In this document: positions 54,886-64,000 of the stretch, in pieces
How positions within the stretch are numbered: the first letter of the stretch is position 1
How the letters are laid out: every line of letters starts with the position of its first letter
Origin: Sabethes cyaneus
Taxonomy: Eukaryota > Arthropoda > Insecta > Diptera > Culicidae
Assembly (NCBI RefSeq): GCF_943734655.1
Contig: NC_071354.1
Location: forward strand, 144,560,642 to 144,624,641
Length of the DNA stretch: 64,000 nt
Reading direction: 5' to 3'
Notes under the pieces: model-generated
What the model saw: only the letters and a program-made list of their open reading frames with translations
The model's database searches: none
Told to the model about the DNA's origin: nothing
Position numbers and translations under genes: made by a program

Positions 54886-57639
54886 AAACGCAAAACTCGC
54901 GTGATAGGACTTTTTTGCTAAGGAATAAAAAACGAACCCGTCATTATTAAGCGGCCTTCATAATGAAAAATGTAGAACAAATTAACGATGGATGGTCATT
55001 GAATAAATGATCAGCTTAGAGAAAGCTCTTATTTACCATAATGGACAGCGAAAGAAGGGTGAAAAAAATAATAAAGTGACGTTAATGGTGGTGAGTATTG
55101 AAAAGGAAAACTTGAACTAATAAAAAATACATTCTAATATGATTTTAATCTTGTAAAAAAGAAATCTCAATACAGTTTGATGTGATTGTAACAATATTTT
55201 ACTAGAAATATGTGCATTTGCAAATCGCTTTCTCACTAGTTAAGAGGCGCGAAACATTAATCAAATGGCCGTAACAAATGGGATCGACAGCATATTTTTC
55301 GGTTGCCTAGCTTTCAATTCAAAGTCAAAAACGTTGAGGTTTTCTTTTGCTGATTCGCGCTTTTCCTCGCGTCGTGTTAGACCACAAAAATGAAAATTTC
55401 AAGGTCTCGTTCCGATCCAATGTCTTGAAGTCAATCGAGACAGATCGATCGAGTAACCTTCAAAAATATTAAGGCAACCGTAACTTTTGCTATTAGCCCT
55501 ATTTAGTCCAGCAATGATCGGTTGTGTAATGGCAATAACCGTCGATCGGTTTGCAACATAAAAGATTAGCTTTCGCGTGGTTTATTTTTAACGACAGGCA
55601 CGCGAAACCGTGGAGCAAAACGGAAAGTTAATCGAAGTTAGTCGATTAGTACGGTAGTTTAAATTCCTTCCGAATCATGACGCTTTAGTTCCGAATGCAC
55701 CCTTTAACAAGTATAAATTGCTCTAGAGCTTATTCGTTGGCATTAGTTTCACAGTGATCGGCATAGGGTAAACAAAATGTTTTACGTTTTTTTACGCGCC
55801 ATCTGTTTCCTTTTATATTTCCGCTAAACAGCATCGGCAAACGTAACAGCCAATGGAAATATCAGCATAGTAATATTGTTAGGTTCTTATATGCGCTAGG
55901 AAAAAGTTGCAGTGATAGGAGAATAATTTAATAAAAATAATATTACACATCCTTTGAGCATTTTAACATTTTGCAAACATACTCATTTTTACAGAAAACT
56001 GCTAGGTATATACGTTTTCTAATTGATTATATGATTATCATTGCTTTTCATCCATATAAATCCATTTCGACATCTTTCAAAGCCATGAATATGTATTAAA
56101 AATTTATGATACTGATTAAAGTTTGACTTTCAACGCAATCAAATGAAGGTTTAAACGCAAAAAAGCATTTAATGAGTTTAATGTCCTGGATGTACCCCGA
56201 TTTGTGTTAATTTATTATTTTAGTCTTCCTACATTTCAACTCTCAACTCAACTATCAATAATGATTCGGAAAGACCTTTAGTATTTCTGTAAAAACCTAT
56301 ACTTTTGGTTACAAATTAGATACAAAAACAGAATAAAAAATGTTATGTGACTTTCCAATAGACCCAGATTTTATCCATAGAGTTGGACAACTGATTTGAA
56401 AGATTATAGAATTGATTTAACTATATATTCGTGATTTAGAGTGGTTAACATGGAATAAAAGCAAAGATAAGTCGCGAAAAATGATTTAAAAGTCGAATAT
56501 ACGGTATACGGTCACGGAGAATAAAGACTGAACTGAACTTTAGTACAGTTCAATTCAATTTCATCATTGCTACTAATTAATTTAATTTATTACTCAACCT
56601 TGACATAAAAAATAAATAAATTGAAATTATCATAAATTGATGTCATTAAGTTGTAAAACTATATGTAACTTTTAAATGTATCATAAGGGAATACTATATA
56701 ACCTGGTTGATTGTTTACCAACTAGCATCCCATAGTGGATGGGTATAATATAAGGTAGTTAAAACAGGGAACAATCCGTTAGTTAAAGGACAGTTCAAGT
56801 TGAAGTTCGAAATATCTGTTAAGAAACAAATGAATTTAAATGTGTCCTATTATTAATATTGTAATGCTTCTGTTTACCGGAAAGAGCTTTGCCTAGCTGT
56901 GTCTCAACCTATTATATTGCAATTATTATTGAGGAAAAATTAATTCATTTACAATTACAGGTACAAGTACATTGGCAATTATATTTATTCATATGGAGTA
57001 TTATTTTGGACGCATAAGTCGTTCTCAATGAGTTTTTCAGATCGATAATTTGCGTAGCGTTAAGGCACGATATATAATAGTCAGTGTGAAGGCTAACGAT
57101 TTCTTCAACGGTTTCATTACATTCCGCGTTTACTCTATTGTGTAGTTTTTGACAATTTTAAATTTTACTCCATTGTGTAGTTTTTGTCAATTTTAAATTT
57201 TAAAGAGAATTCAGATTTTGATTGTATTTATTTGTATTTATTGTTTAACTTTTTTCTGCAGACTTTTCCGCTATTTTTGTAATGGTCCGACCATGGTAAG
57301 TGGATGAAAAACGGTTATACACATATGACATTAAAGTATTCCATGTTCCTTGATGCACCGTCTTCTAAGCAACTATTTAACGTATTTAAACAAACTTTTT
57401 TTGATTTATTGGTAGAAGCTTGGATGATACTTCTATAACTCGTTCGTTTCCTCAAGCTGTGTTGCGTTTATAAAACTCAAAAGTTATAAAAGTCTTTTCA
57501 AAACTTCTACCAACAAAAATGTCGGAACCCACCGAAATGACCATATCTCAAGCAATGAACACAGTGAATAGAGATTGATGAGGTCGGGCCTACTTCCGCT
57601 TTTCGTGATAAATAGATGCCAAATGCTTGAGTCTTCCCA
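54886..57639. other. Long AT-rich intergenic region; one orphan promoter-like site
   Basis: No gene supported. At about 55712 there is TATAAAT, then a TTAGTTTCACAGT initiator-like run about 35 bp on, then ACAAAATG at 55775 opening a hydrophobic 16-codon frame (MFYVFLRAICFLLYFR) that ends in a stop. The layout resembles the cuticular promoters and may be the start of a lost or unrecognised gene. Confidence 0.4.
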
Positions 57640-57800
57640 GTTGGCCTCGAGGTACGATGATGGTCTAACAAGCCAGTCGTCGTATGTTCGAAACTTGGCT
57701 GGGAGATGCTGTTAGAGCCATTAGAATCGTACCACTAGCCGCGCGATTGTCCTGTACTCTAACAGCTGGCTGCGAAGTATGGCGTATAAAATCAGGTCAA
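57640..57800 (+). mobile_element. tRNA-derived SINE, second copy
   Basis: The A-box-like TTGGCCTCGAGGTACGATGA leads to GGTCTAACAAGCCAGTCGTC and the B-box GTTCGAAAC. The head matches the copy at 10260-10368; the body downstream is longer and diverged. Boundaries are approximate. Confidence 0.65.
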
Positions 57801-58960
57801 GTTTCGATAATGGAATGTAGCATCTAGCCCGAGATGCTTAATAGAATTCGGATGCAGCATTATTTAGTATGTATATATCAGTAACCTCTTGCATAATCCA
57901 GGCCACTTTGAGAACTGTGTTTGCTTCCATTACCTCTAAAATTGCTTCCCGTTTTATTTAAATCTCGGCAGTTAAACAAGTAAATTTAATACATGGGTCT
58001 TTCCACGTGAAGTGACCGAGAAAAAGTTCAAACGTGTAATCGGCTCTCTCGGATTTAGACCAAATTCTATCAGATTGTTCGTTTTAGGTCAGAAAGAAAA
58101 AATCAAATATTTGGTGACAGTTGGACCACCCCACGATTAATGAGAGCACCGCCATTTAAAAAGTTTCGATGGTCTGTGCTAGGGATACGGACGCGTTGAC
58201 GTAAAACTACAAATGACACAACTCGACAATACGTGGCATCTCACAGATGCTCAACAGTTTGTTTCACAAATTTATAAGCTACATACTGTATTGTTAACAA
58301 ATGTGCTGAAATATCGTTTTTATCAATTTAAATGTCATTTGAATCAACTGCTTATTTCCAGAGTTTCCAATTCCACTAATTAAACCAGTGCATACTGCAG
58401 TAGACGAACGATATTTGTTAACTGGCATAAGGAACATTCTATATTTATCAACTAACCTATGGTCCGTGTTATGTCAGACCGAACCAAGTGACAAAATTCT
58501 GATTTAGAGATCAGTTGGTTGGCATCTATTATACTTATTTGATAGTTGTATTTATAAATGTTTGGTATTAAAATATTATGTTATTATTAGAAAATTAGTT
58601 TTTGTTTAAAATAGTCACATTGTAAATATTAGTGCTAGTGTAGATTAGAAAAACTAAATTAAAATGATAAAAATAAACACTCCAAGCGATAGATTAGAAT
58701 GTAGGGCAGAGAAGTAAAATACCTTAGCACAACCCTGCTAACAGATAAAATGCTACTAACGCTACTATAAAGGCGGCTACTAAAAAGGAAGTAAAGAGAA
58801 ACAAAGGAAAACCCGAAAAAAGGGGAAAATAAAACCAGAGGGGAAAAAGGCTTAGCTGCCGGGGTAACAGTTGCGAAAGGTCTCTTTAAATCTAACTACA
58901 GACCAGCAAACATCGAAATCGCTTGACGAGCTTATGTTCAAAAATAAGAAACTTTCAATA
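57801..58960. other. Intergenic region, nothing recognised
   Basis: 58650-58870 is purine-rich and repeat-like without recognisable ends. Confidence 0.4.
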
Positions 58961-59200
58961 GGGTACGGGAGGGTATTTCCAGCACGCTACTAATTTCGGC
59001 ATACATTATCTTTTTTGCTGCGCTTTCCCAAATAAAAACTTTGCCGCTTATAACAATACTAAAACGAATGTAGCACACATAAGCTATAATGTGTTATAAC
59101 TATTTTCATAAAAATGTAAGTAGTTTGATAAATTTCAATAAACATCAAAACCACTGTTTTTCCACTGGCACGTAATCAGGCTGAAAAAACCAGCAGCAAT
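58961..59200. mobile_element. MITE related to 8641-8887, degraded right end
   Basis: It starts GGGTACGGGAGGGTATTTCC after TA. The interior (CAAAACCACTGTTTTTCCACTGG near 59145) is an inverted match to TGGAAGAACAAGTGGTTTTG near 8712. The right terminus is diverged. Confidence 0.6.
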
Positions 59201-59718
59201 CGCTTACGCGTATCCGCTCTTGATGATGGTTTGGAAAACACACAATTATGATCACGTTTACTTATTCTAGAAACAAAACAGCTGGGAATATGCTATCACA
59301 GAACAACTCTACTTCATTTTATCACGGAAGAACACAAAAATTCCCCTCTGAAAATATAAATCAATTTTCATTCACTAGCAATTTGCAGCATTTTGCTTTT
59401 AATTTCAGCATATGGTACTTTATTTACACTTTATTTACAAAACTTTATTTACACGTTATTTACAAAACCAGTAGCGTACCCAAGCAACCAAAAGTTCGAA
59501 TTTCACTTAAGGAACGAATTTGGAAATTCATATTTGGTTCAAATTTAGTTCCGCAGAACTTTCTTGCTGAACAACCAGACACTACATTTGTAAACCGAAC
59601 TTCGTTCTCTATAAAGTACCATTAATAACTGTAGCAACTTGAGCTTAAAAGTTCAACATGCACCTTGAAAGTTCAATATGCATCTTGAAAGTTCAACATG
59701 CAACTTGAAAGTAACTAA

Positions 59719-59960
59719 TAGCGAATTCATAAATTAACCTGGGTACGTGCTAACTCGAACCCGAAATTTATGAACGATATGGGCAGTTTGACAGATCGAC
59801 CCGTAACCCGTAATGCTAGACAGTTTTAACCCGCGCTTCAAACTGAATGCTGTCAGTTTAACCGAAATGCAATCTCGGTTAATTTATGAACGCTTTGACA
59901 GCACTTCGATTAAAACTGAGTGCAAATCGACCTGAGCCAGGTTAATTTATGAATTCGCTA
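59719..59960. mobile_element. Nested 242-bp MITE, ends TAGCGAATTCATAAATTAACC
   Basis: TAGCGAATTCATAAATTAAC (continuing CTGG) at 59719 and its inverse at 59937-59960. The outermost TA may be the duplication. Inner inverted text TTTATGAACG also recurs. It lies inside the element at 59479-60879. Confidence 0.85.
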
Positions 59961-60261
59961 TAAGAGTTCGGATAAAGGTGTCTAAGGAAGGTTAATAAGC
60001 TTTATGTCTATGGATCTAACGCTTGCTAAGCAGCTTTAGCTGTAATTAACCGAACTTCAAAGATACGTCGAGTTCGCTACATAGAGCGCTAAGCAGCTTC
60101 TAAAGAAACTTTGTCAAAAATTAATGAAATAGCAATTTAAGTTCTATTTTTATACTTTTCTTCTATTTTCTACCTCCTCCTCCTCCTCCGCCTCCTCCTA
60201 ACTTCTGTACAGTCGGTTCATGCGATTAAGATAGACCATATAAAAAAACTCCAACTAACAC

Positions 60262-60345
60262 CTACCGCTGCTGGATTTGAACCCAAGCGTTCCGCGTTGT
60301 AAGCCTATCCTGATGCATTGCGCCATCTCTGACGCTGCTAGTGAC
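60262..60345 (-). mobile_element. tRNA-like SINE head
   Basis: Minus strand: A-box-like GATGGCGCAATGCATCAGG and B-box GGGTTCAAATCC with tRNA-like spacing. There is no closing acceptor stem, so it is not a functional tRNA. Confidence 0.5.
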
Positions 60346-60445
60346 ATGAATTTTGCCGATGAGTTGTTCTTGAGCAAGTTCGTTTGGAGGCTGTGGTAAA
60401 TCAGAAATTAGCACATCGAGTTAAATCGATGCAAATCGCATATTC

Positions 60446-60515
60446 CAGCAACGGAGCAGTGGTATGCATCTAAGTCACCGAAAGGGAGTACTCGAGTTCA
60501 AATCTCCGAGGTTTG
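60446..60515 (+). mobile_element. Second tRNA-like segment
   Basis: A-box-like AGCAGTGGTATGCATCTAAG and B-box GAGTTCAAATCTC about 45 nt later. Probably a SINE head; tRNA identity is not supported. Confidence 0.4.
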
Positions 60516-60889
60516 GTTGGTGGTATGTGGTAAGTTACAATAAATAATAAATTAATAAATTAATAGTTTAAATGGGAATTATCATGAATAGACAAAACAG
60601 GAAAGAGGGAGAAAATTCTCCCAATCTTTTTTATGTTTAAGATTATTTGAGATTCTTTTTGACCTGAACAGTGTTTTATCCAGCGACCTAAGCAGACTTT
60701 TTGCGAACTTTCTAGTTCTGTTTGAAAGTTGCTGCCCTTTGAAGTTTGATCAACAAATGCGAACTTGAAAGTACGGTTAGTGGCTTAAAAATTAAGCTGC
60801 ATAGAAATCAATTCATGATCATTTGGGTAGCTGATTAAGTCAAAAAATCCACTTTTATCGGAACTTTTGGTTACTTGGGTATGCACCTA

Positions 60890-62574
60890 CAGTTCGTCGA
60901 ATTAATTGCGTCAACACGGAGGCGCTATCGCTGGATGAAATTGTAGCAGCCATCAAGAGTATGAAATCCAATAGAGCGCCAGGGATAGATTGTATTTCAG
61001 CCGAAATGCTCAAAGCTGACCCATCTTTGTCAGACCAGATGATGCATCAGCTTTTCAGCAATATTTGGGAAACCGCAACTTTTCCGATGGACTGGATGCA
61101 GGGCATATTGGTTAAAGTTCCTAAGAAAGGAGACCTAACAGAGTGCAGTAATTGGCGTGGCAACACGTTGCTCTGTATTACTCTGTAAGGTAATCCACAA
61201 CCGACGGCAGCAAGCTGGATTCCGTACTAGCCGATCATGAGATAGACCATATCACATCGCTCCGCATTATATTGGAGCAGATCAACGAATTCCAGGACTC
61301 TCTTCTACTGGTGTTCGTTGACTTCGAAAAGGCGTTCGACCGACTCAATCACGAAAACATCTGTGGCGCACTTAGGCGTAGAGGAGTTCCAGATAAGCTA
61401 ATCCATCTCATCGAGGCTCAGTACGAGGCGTTCTGTCCGACAGCATAAGGGTTACTGCCGACGTGAGACAGGGCTGCATTTTATCACCGTTTCTGTTTCT
61501 CATCGTTATGGATGAGATTTTAGTTAGAGCAATTGACAGTAGACCAAATCGAGGATTGCCTTGGAAGCCTCTGACGATGGAGCAAATAAATGATCTTTTT
61601 TTTTTTTTGGTCTATTTTAATCACCGTGCGAAAATTATTTCCTTATTTAAATTGATACTTTTCGGTGAAACTTGATATAAAGACATTTATTTATAGTTTA
61701 CGTTTCTGCCTACTCGATTCGGCCATCATCAGAAAATTTTAAATTCTTTGACACATAATAATTATTCGATTTTAAACTTCGTTGTTTATCACCGCTGTTC
61801 TTCCATTGCCTTTGGTTGTATGTAGCGACTGATCGCTACATACAACCAAAGGCAATGGAAGAACAGCGGTGATAAACAACGAAGATTAAAATCGAATAAT
61901 TATTATGTGTCAAAGAATTTCAAATTTTCTGATGATGGCCGAATCGAGTAGGCAGAAACGTAAACTATAAATAAATGTCTTTATATCAAGTTTCACCGAA
62001 AAGTATCAATTTAAATAAGGAAATAAATAAATGATCTCGACCTAACCGACGACATTGTCTTGCTCGCACAACGCCGAAACGATATGCATAGCAAGTTAGA
62101 TGACCTCTTCGAGAGTTCCCAGGCAGCAGGTCTCACAGTCAATGTAGCAAAAACTAAGTCTATGGTAGTGAACACTGATAATTCCACCAACTTCACAGTA
62201 GTGGGACACCAAATTGAGCAGGTAGACGCCTTTTAATATCTTACTAGCCAGATAACGCCCCATGGTGGTACCAAGACTGATATAGCCATACGGATGCCTA
62301 TATAGCCAGGGATGCCTTTGCAGGTTTGGGAAACATTTGGTGCCAGAACCAGATCACTCTACGTACTAAAGCCCGAATCATTAATTCAAACGTTAAATCC
62401 GTGCTGTATGCCTACGAAACGTGGTCTCAGCGGAGACAACACAAAATCTGCAGGTATTTCTGTGTCATCAACGGCCGATAGCCACAGAAATTCGTGACAT
62501 CCGGGCTGTAGACGAGAACCTGTCCTGGCGACAGGTAAAAGCCATGGCGAGTAACCGTCAGCAGCGGAGATCTC

Positions 62575-62618
<44 letters not shown>

Positions 62619-62640
62619 TAAGGAAGTAAATAAGGAAGTA
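60890..62640 (+). mobile_element. RTE-like LINE, copy 2: RT to 3' end, split by a palindrome, (TAAG)n tail
   Basis: 5' truncated at the start of RT. It reads IKSMKSNRAPGIDCISAEML (about 60950), VKVPKKGDLTECSNWRG (about 61112), VFVDFEKAFDRLNHENI (about 61312) and MRQGCILSPFLFLIVMDEIL (61463). It is interrupted at 61597-62024, then resumes with LTDDIVLLAQRRNDM (about 62042). The C terminus is shortened and broken. The tail (TAAG)n with GGAAGTAAATAA variants is at 62574-62640. It is the same family as 50476-53282. Confidence 0.88.
61597..62024. mobile_element. Palindromic retroelement insertion (candidate inverted Penelope-like pLTR pair), copy 2
   Basis: Inserted in the RT frame of the RTE-like copy, with a 13-bp duplication AAATAAATGATCT (61584-61596 and 62025-62037). 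Arms of about 195 bp (about 61634-61828 and 61833-62026, allowing for overlap with the duplication) surround the 4-nt loop CTGA. A one-sided extension of about 37 nt (poly-T plus GGTCTATTTTAATCACCGTG) lies on the left. Each arm has CTGATGA, a GCC...GGC stem-II-like pair, GAAAC and a downstream GTC (61929-61979; inverse at 61682-61732), resembling a hammerhead core. Confidence 0.8.
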
Positions 62641-63965
62641 AGATTCAGAAAACCTTACAGCAATCCAGTGCTTTGCGTAGCACCAACACCAGCAGATGCC
62701 GCCTGCTGACCTGCCGTACAAAGAGAGTTTCTACAGCCAGCTAAACAGCGTTGTTTGAGAAAACCCCGAAAGGGGACAACCAAGTCCACTTGGGCGACTT
62801 CAACGCGAAAATTGGCTTAAACAACGCAGACCTTGAATGCGTTATGGGACGCCATAGCCTGGGAGGGATAAACGAAAACGGGGGGCTGTTTACAGAATTT
62901 TTCGGTAATAACATGGTGGTCATTGGTGGATTGCGCTTTCCCCATAGACCAGTACATAAAGTCACGGGGATTCACCGCGACGACCGAACAGAAATCGACC
63001 ACATCTGTATCAGCTGAAAATGGCGAAGGAGTCTTCTTGATGTACGCGACAAACGTAGCACTGATATTGCATCCGTCCATCACCTTGTCATCGCTGAGAT
63101 TTGTTTGCGCATCGCACATGTCCAACGACGGGAGGAGAAAATTAGATGCCGTTACGACGTCTGTCGACTGGAGAATCCTGAGTGGAAAAGGGCCTTTGTC
63201 GAACAACTGCACCGTTGAAGAGTAATGACCCGGCATCAACCACGCCTTCATCACAACCATTGATGAAATTTGGAGAAGATTGACGAGCGGAGAGAGGCGA
63301 AAACCGGCATTGAGCGAGCGCGTGTCAGATCGGCTAAGACAGCTACCCGCCAACATCACGCCGAACTGGAGAGGGTTGTTAAACAAGCTTGTAGGCGAGA
63401 CAAGACAGCCTGGAGCAACTCCTAAGCCGAGCAAGGAGAAACCGGCACCGCCAACAGTGATGTCCGTTTGTTGAACAAAATTTCTCGGCGCCTTAGCGGT
63501 GCCAGGATGAATACAAAGATGCCGCTAAGGGACAGGGCTAGTCAGCTACTGACTGACCGTACAGAAAAACTTAAGCGGTGGACTAAACATTATAAACAAC
63601 TCTTCCGAATTTCAAACGTCAGAGACCAACAAAACCAGCTGCGCTTGATGCCAATGGTTCGTCGCATTAATCGCATTAACCCTGAGGCGCCATCACTTGA
63701 TGAAATTGAAGCAGCCATCAATCATTATAAAATAATAGAGCTCTGTTGCTAAGGATAGACCGGGATGCTCAAAGCTGACCCATCTTTGTCAGCCCAGATG
63801 ATACATCAGCTATTCAGCAATTTGACGTAGTGAACACTGACAATCCCACCAACAGTAGCGGAACAACAGGTTGAGCAGGTGGCCGCCTTTCAATATCTTG
63901 GTAGCCAGACAACGCCCGATGGTGCTACCAAGACTGATATAGCCATACGGATCAAGAAGGCCACG
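62641..63965 (+). mobile_element. RTE-like LINE, copy 3: endonuclease with RT core deleted
   Basis: It begins directly after the (TAAG)n tail of copy 2. Endonuclease motifs LGDFNAKIG (about 62790) and RTEIDHICIS (about 62988) are readable in one frame from 62751 to 63017. The linker continues to about 63720 (RTEKLKRWTKHYKQLF near 63560). After QMIHQLFSN (about 63800-63825) the sequence jumps to the RT C-terminal part (QQVEQVAAFQYLGSQTTPDG, about 63865), so the RT core is deleted. It is cut at 63966 by a MITE. Confidence 0.85.
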
Positions 63966-64000
63966 CCCAAGCAACAATGTGAGTTTTATTGTACTCTTAT
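63966..64000. mobile_element. Left end of a CCCAAGCAACAATG MITE, cut by the window edge
   Basis: CCCAAGCAACAATGTGAGTT, then TTATTGTACTCT, matches the left terminus of the MITE at 5784-5893. It interrupts the RTE-like copy. Confidence 0.6.

Larger units (their letters stand above)
59479..60879. mobile_element. 1.4-kb TIR element, ends CCCAAG.AACCAAAAGTTC, TA duplication
   Basis: CCCAAGCAACCAAAAGTTCG (59479 on) and its inverted match ending GGAACTTTTGGTTACTTGGG (60879) are flanked by TA at 59477-59478 and 60880-60881. The interior is non-coding. It holds repeats of CTTGAAAGTTCAA.ATGCA at 59658-59712, a nested MITE (59719-59960), a CCTCCT run (60175-60200) and two tRNA-like segments. Confidence 0.75.

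Noticed and set aside
57661..57730. Possible tRNA gene
   Set aside because: Boxes A and B are present but no cloverleaf closes; the sequence matches a SINE copy at 10260-10368.
59248..59625. 125-codon open frame
   Set aside because: It crosses the left end of a TIR element and shows no domain or sensible composition.

Overview
The window looks like a stretch of a large, repeat-rich insect genome, most likely a mosquito (culicine-like). The evidence is six RR-2 (Rebers-Riddiford type 2) cuticular protein genes with the dipteran layout of a three-codon first exon, a short intron and a TATA + TCAGT promoter. They sit in a background of Tc1/mariner ITmD37-type, BEL, R1, jockey-like and RTE-like elements, Helitrons, tRNA-derived SINEs and many TA-flanked MITEs. 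The species is inferred from family resemblance only.

Host genes. The cuticular genes lie at 10850-11300 (-), 13231-13587 (+), 28867-29469 (-), 38622-39055 (-), 44621-45099 (-) and 54391-54798 (-). Each encodes a small secreted chitin-binding protein (98-181 aa). Exon 1 is only ATG plus two codons, and the intron is 56-97 bp. Most have a TATA box about 33 bp before an arthropod initiator, so they look like separately transcribed members of one tandem array that supply structural protein to the cuticle. Between the first two lies an unrecognised candidate gene or pseudogene (two exons, 11474-12196, minus). No rRNA, CRISPR or functional tRNA gene was seen.

Mobile DNA, left to right. A SINE, a Tigger-like MITE, a broken mariner and a decayed LINE occupy 1.3-5.4 kb. 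Several MITEs and a Helitron end occupy 5.8-10.4 kb. A complete-ended but RT-less BEL element (14131-18041, 610-bp LTRs, GCTGC duplication) is followed by jockey-like and R1 relics. Further TIR elements, a GT-rich minisatellite and a Helitron follow to 27.8 kb. At 32.5-34.3 kb there is a long inverted repeat among TGACGTTACAACG boxes, then a dead mariner and a fresh LINE insertion with an open RT frame (35754-37223). From 37.4 to 50.2 kb there are LINE chimeras, a Helitron and MITEs. RTE-like LINE copies lie at 50.5-53.3, 60.9-62.6 and 62.6-64.0 kb.

The most unusual signal is a set of three unrelated-site insertions (22810-23413, 47490-47597, 61597-62024). Each is an almost perfect palindrome with a 30-40 nt extension on one side only and an exact 13-14 bp target duplication. 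Two carry hammerhead-ribozyme-core-like motifs. I interpret them as inverted pLTR pairs of Penelope-like elements without any coding part. All calls are by eye from sequence; no search was run.
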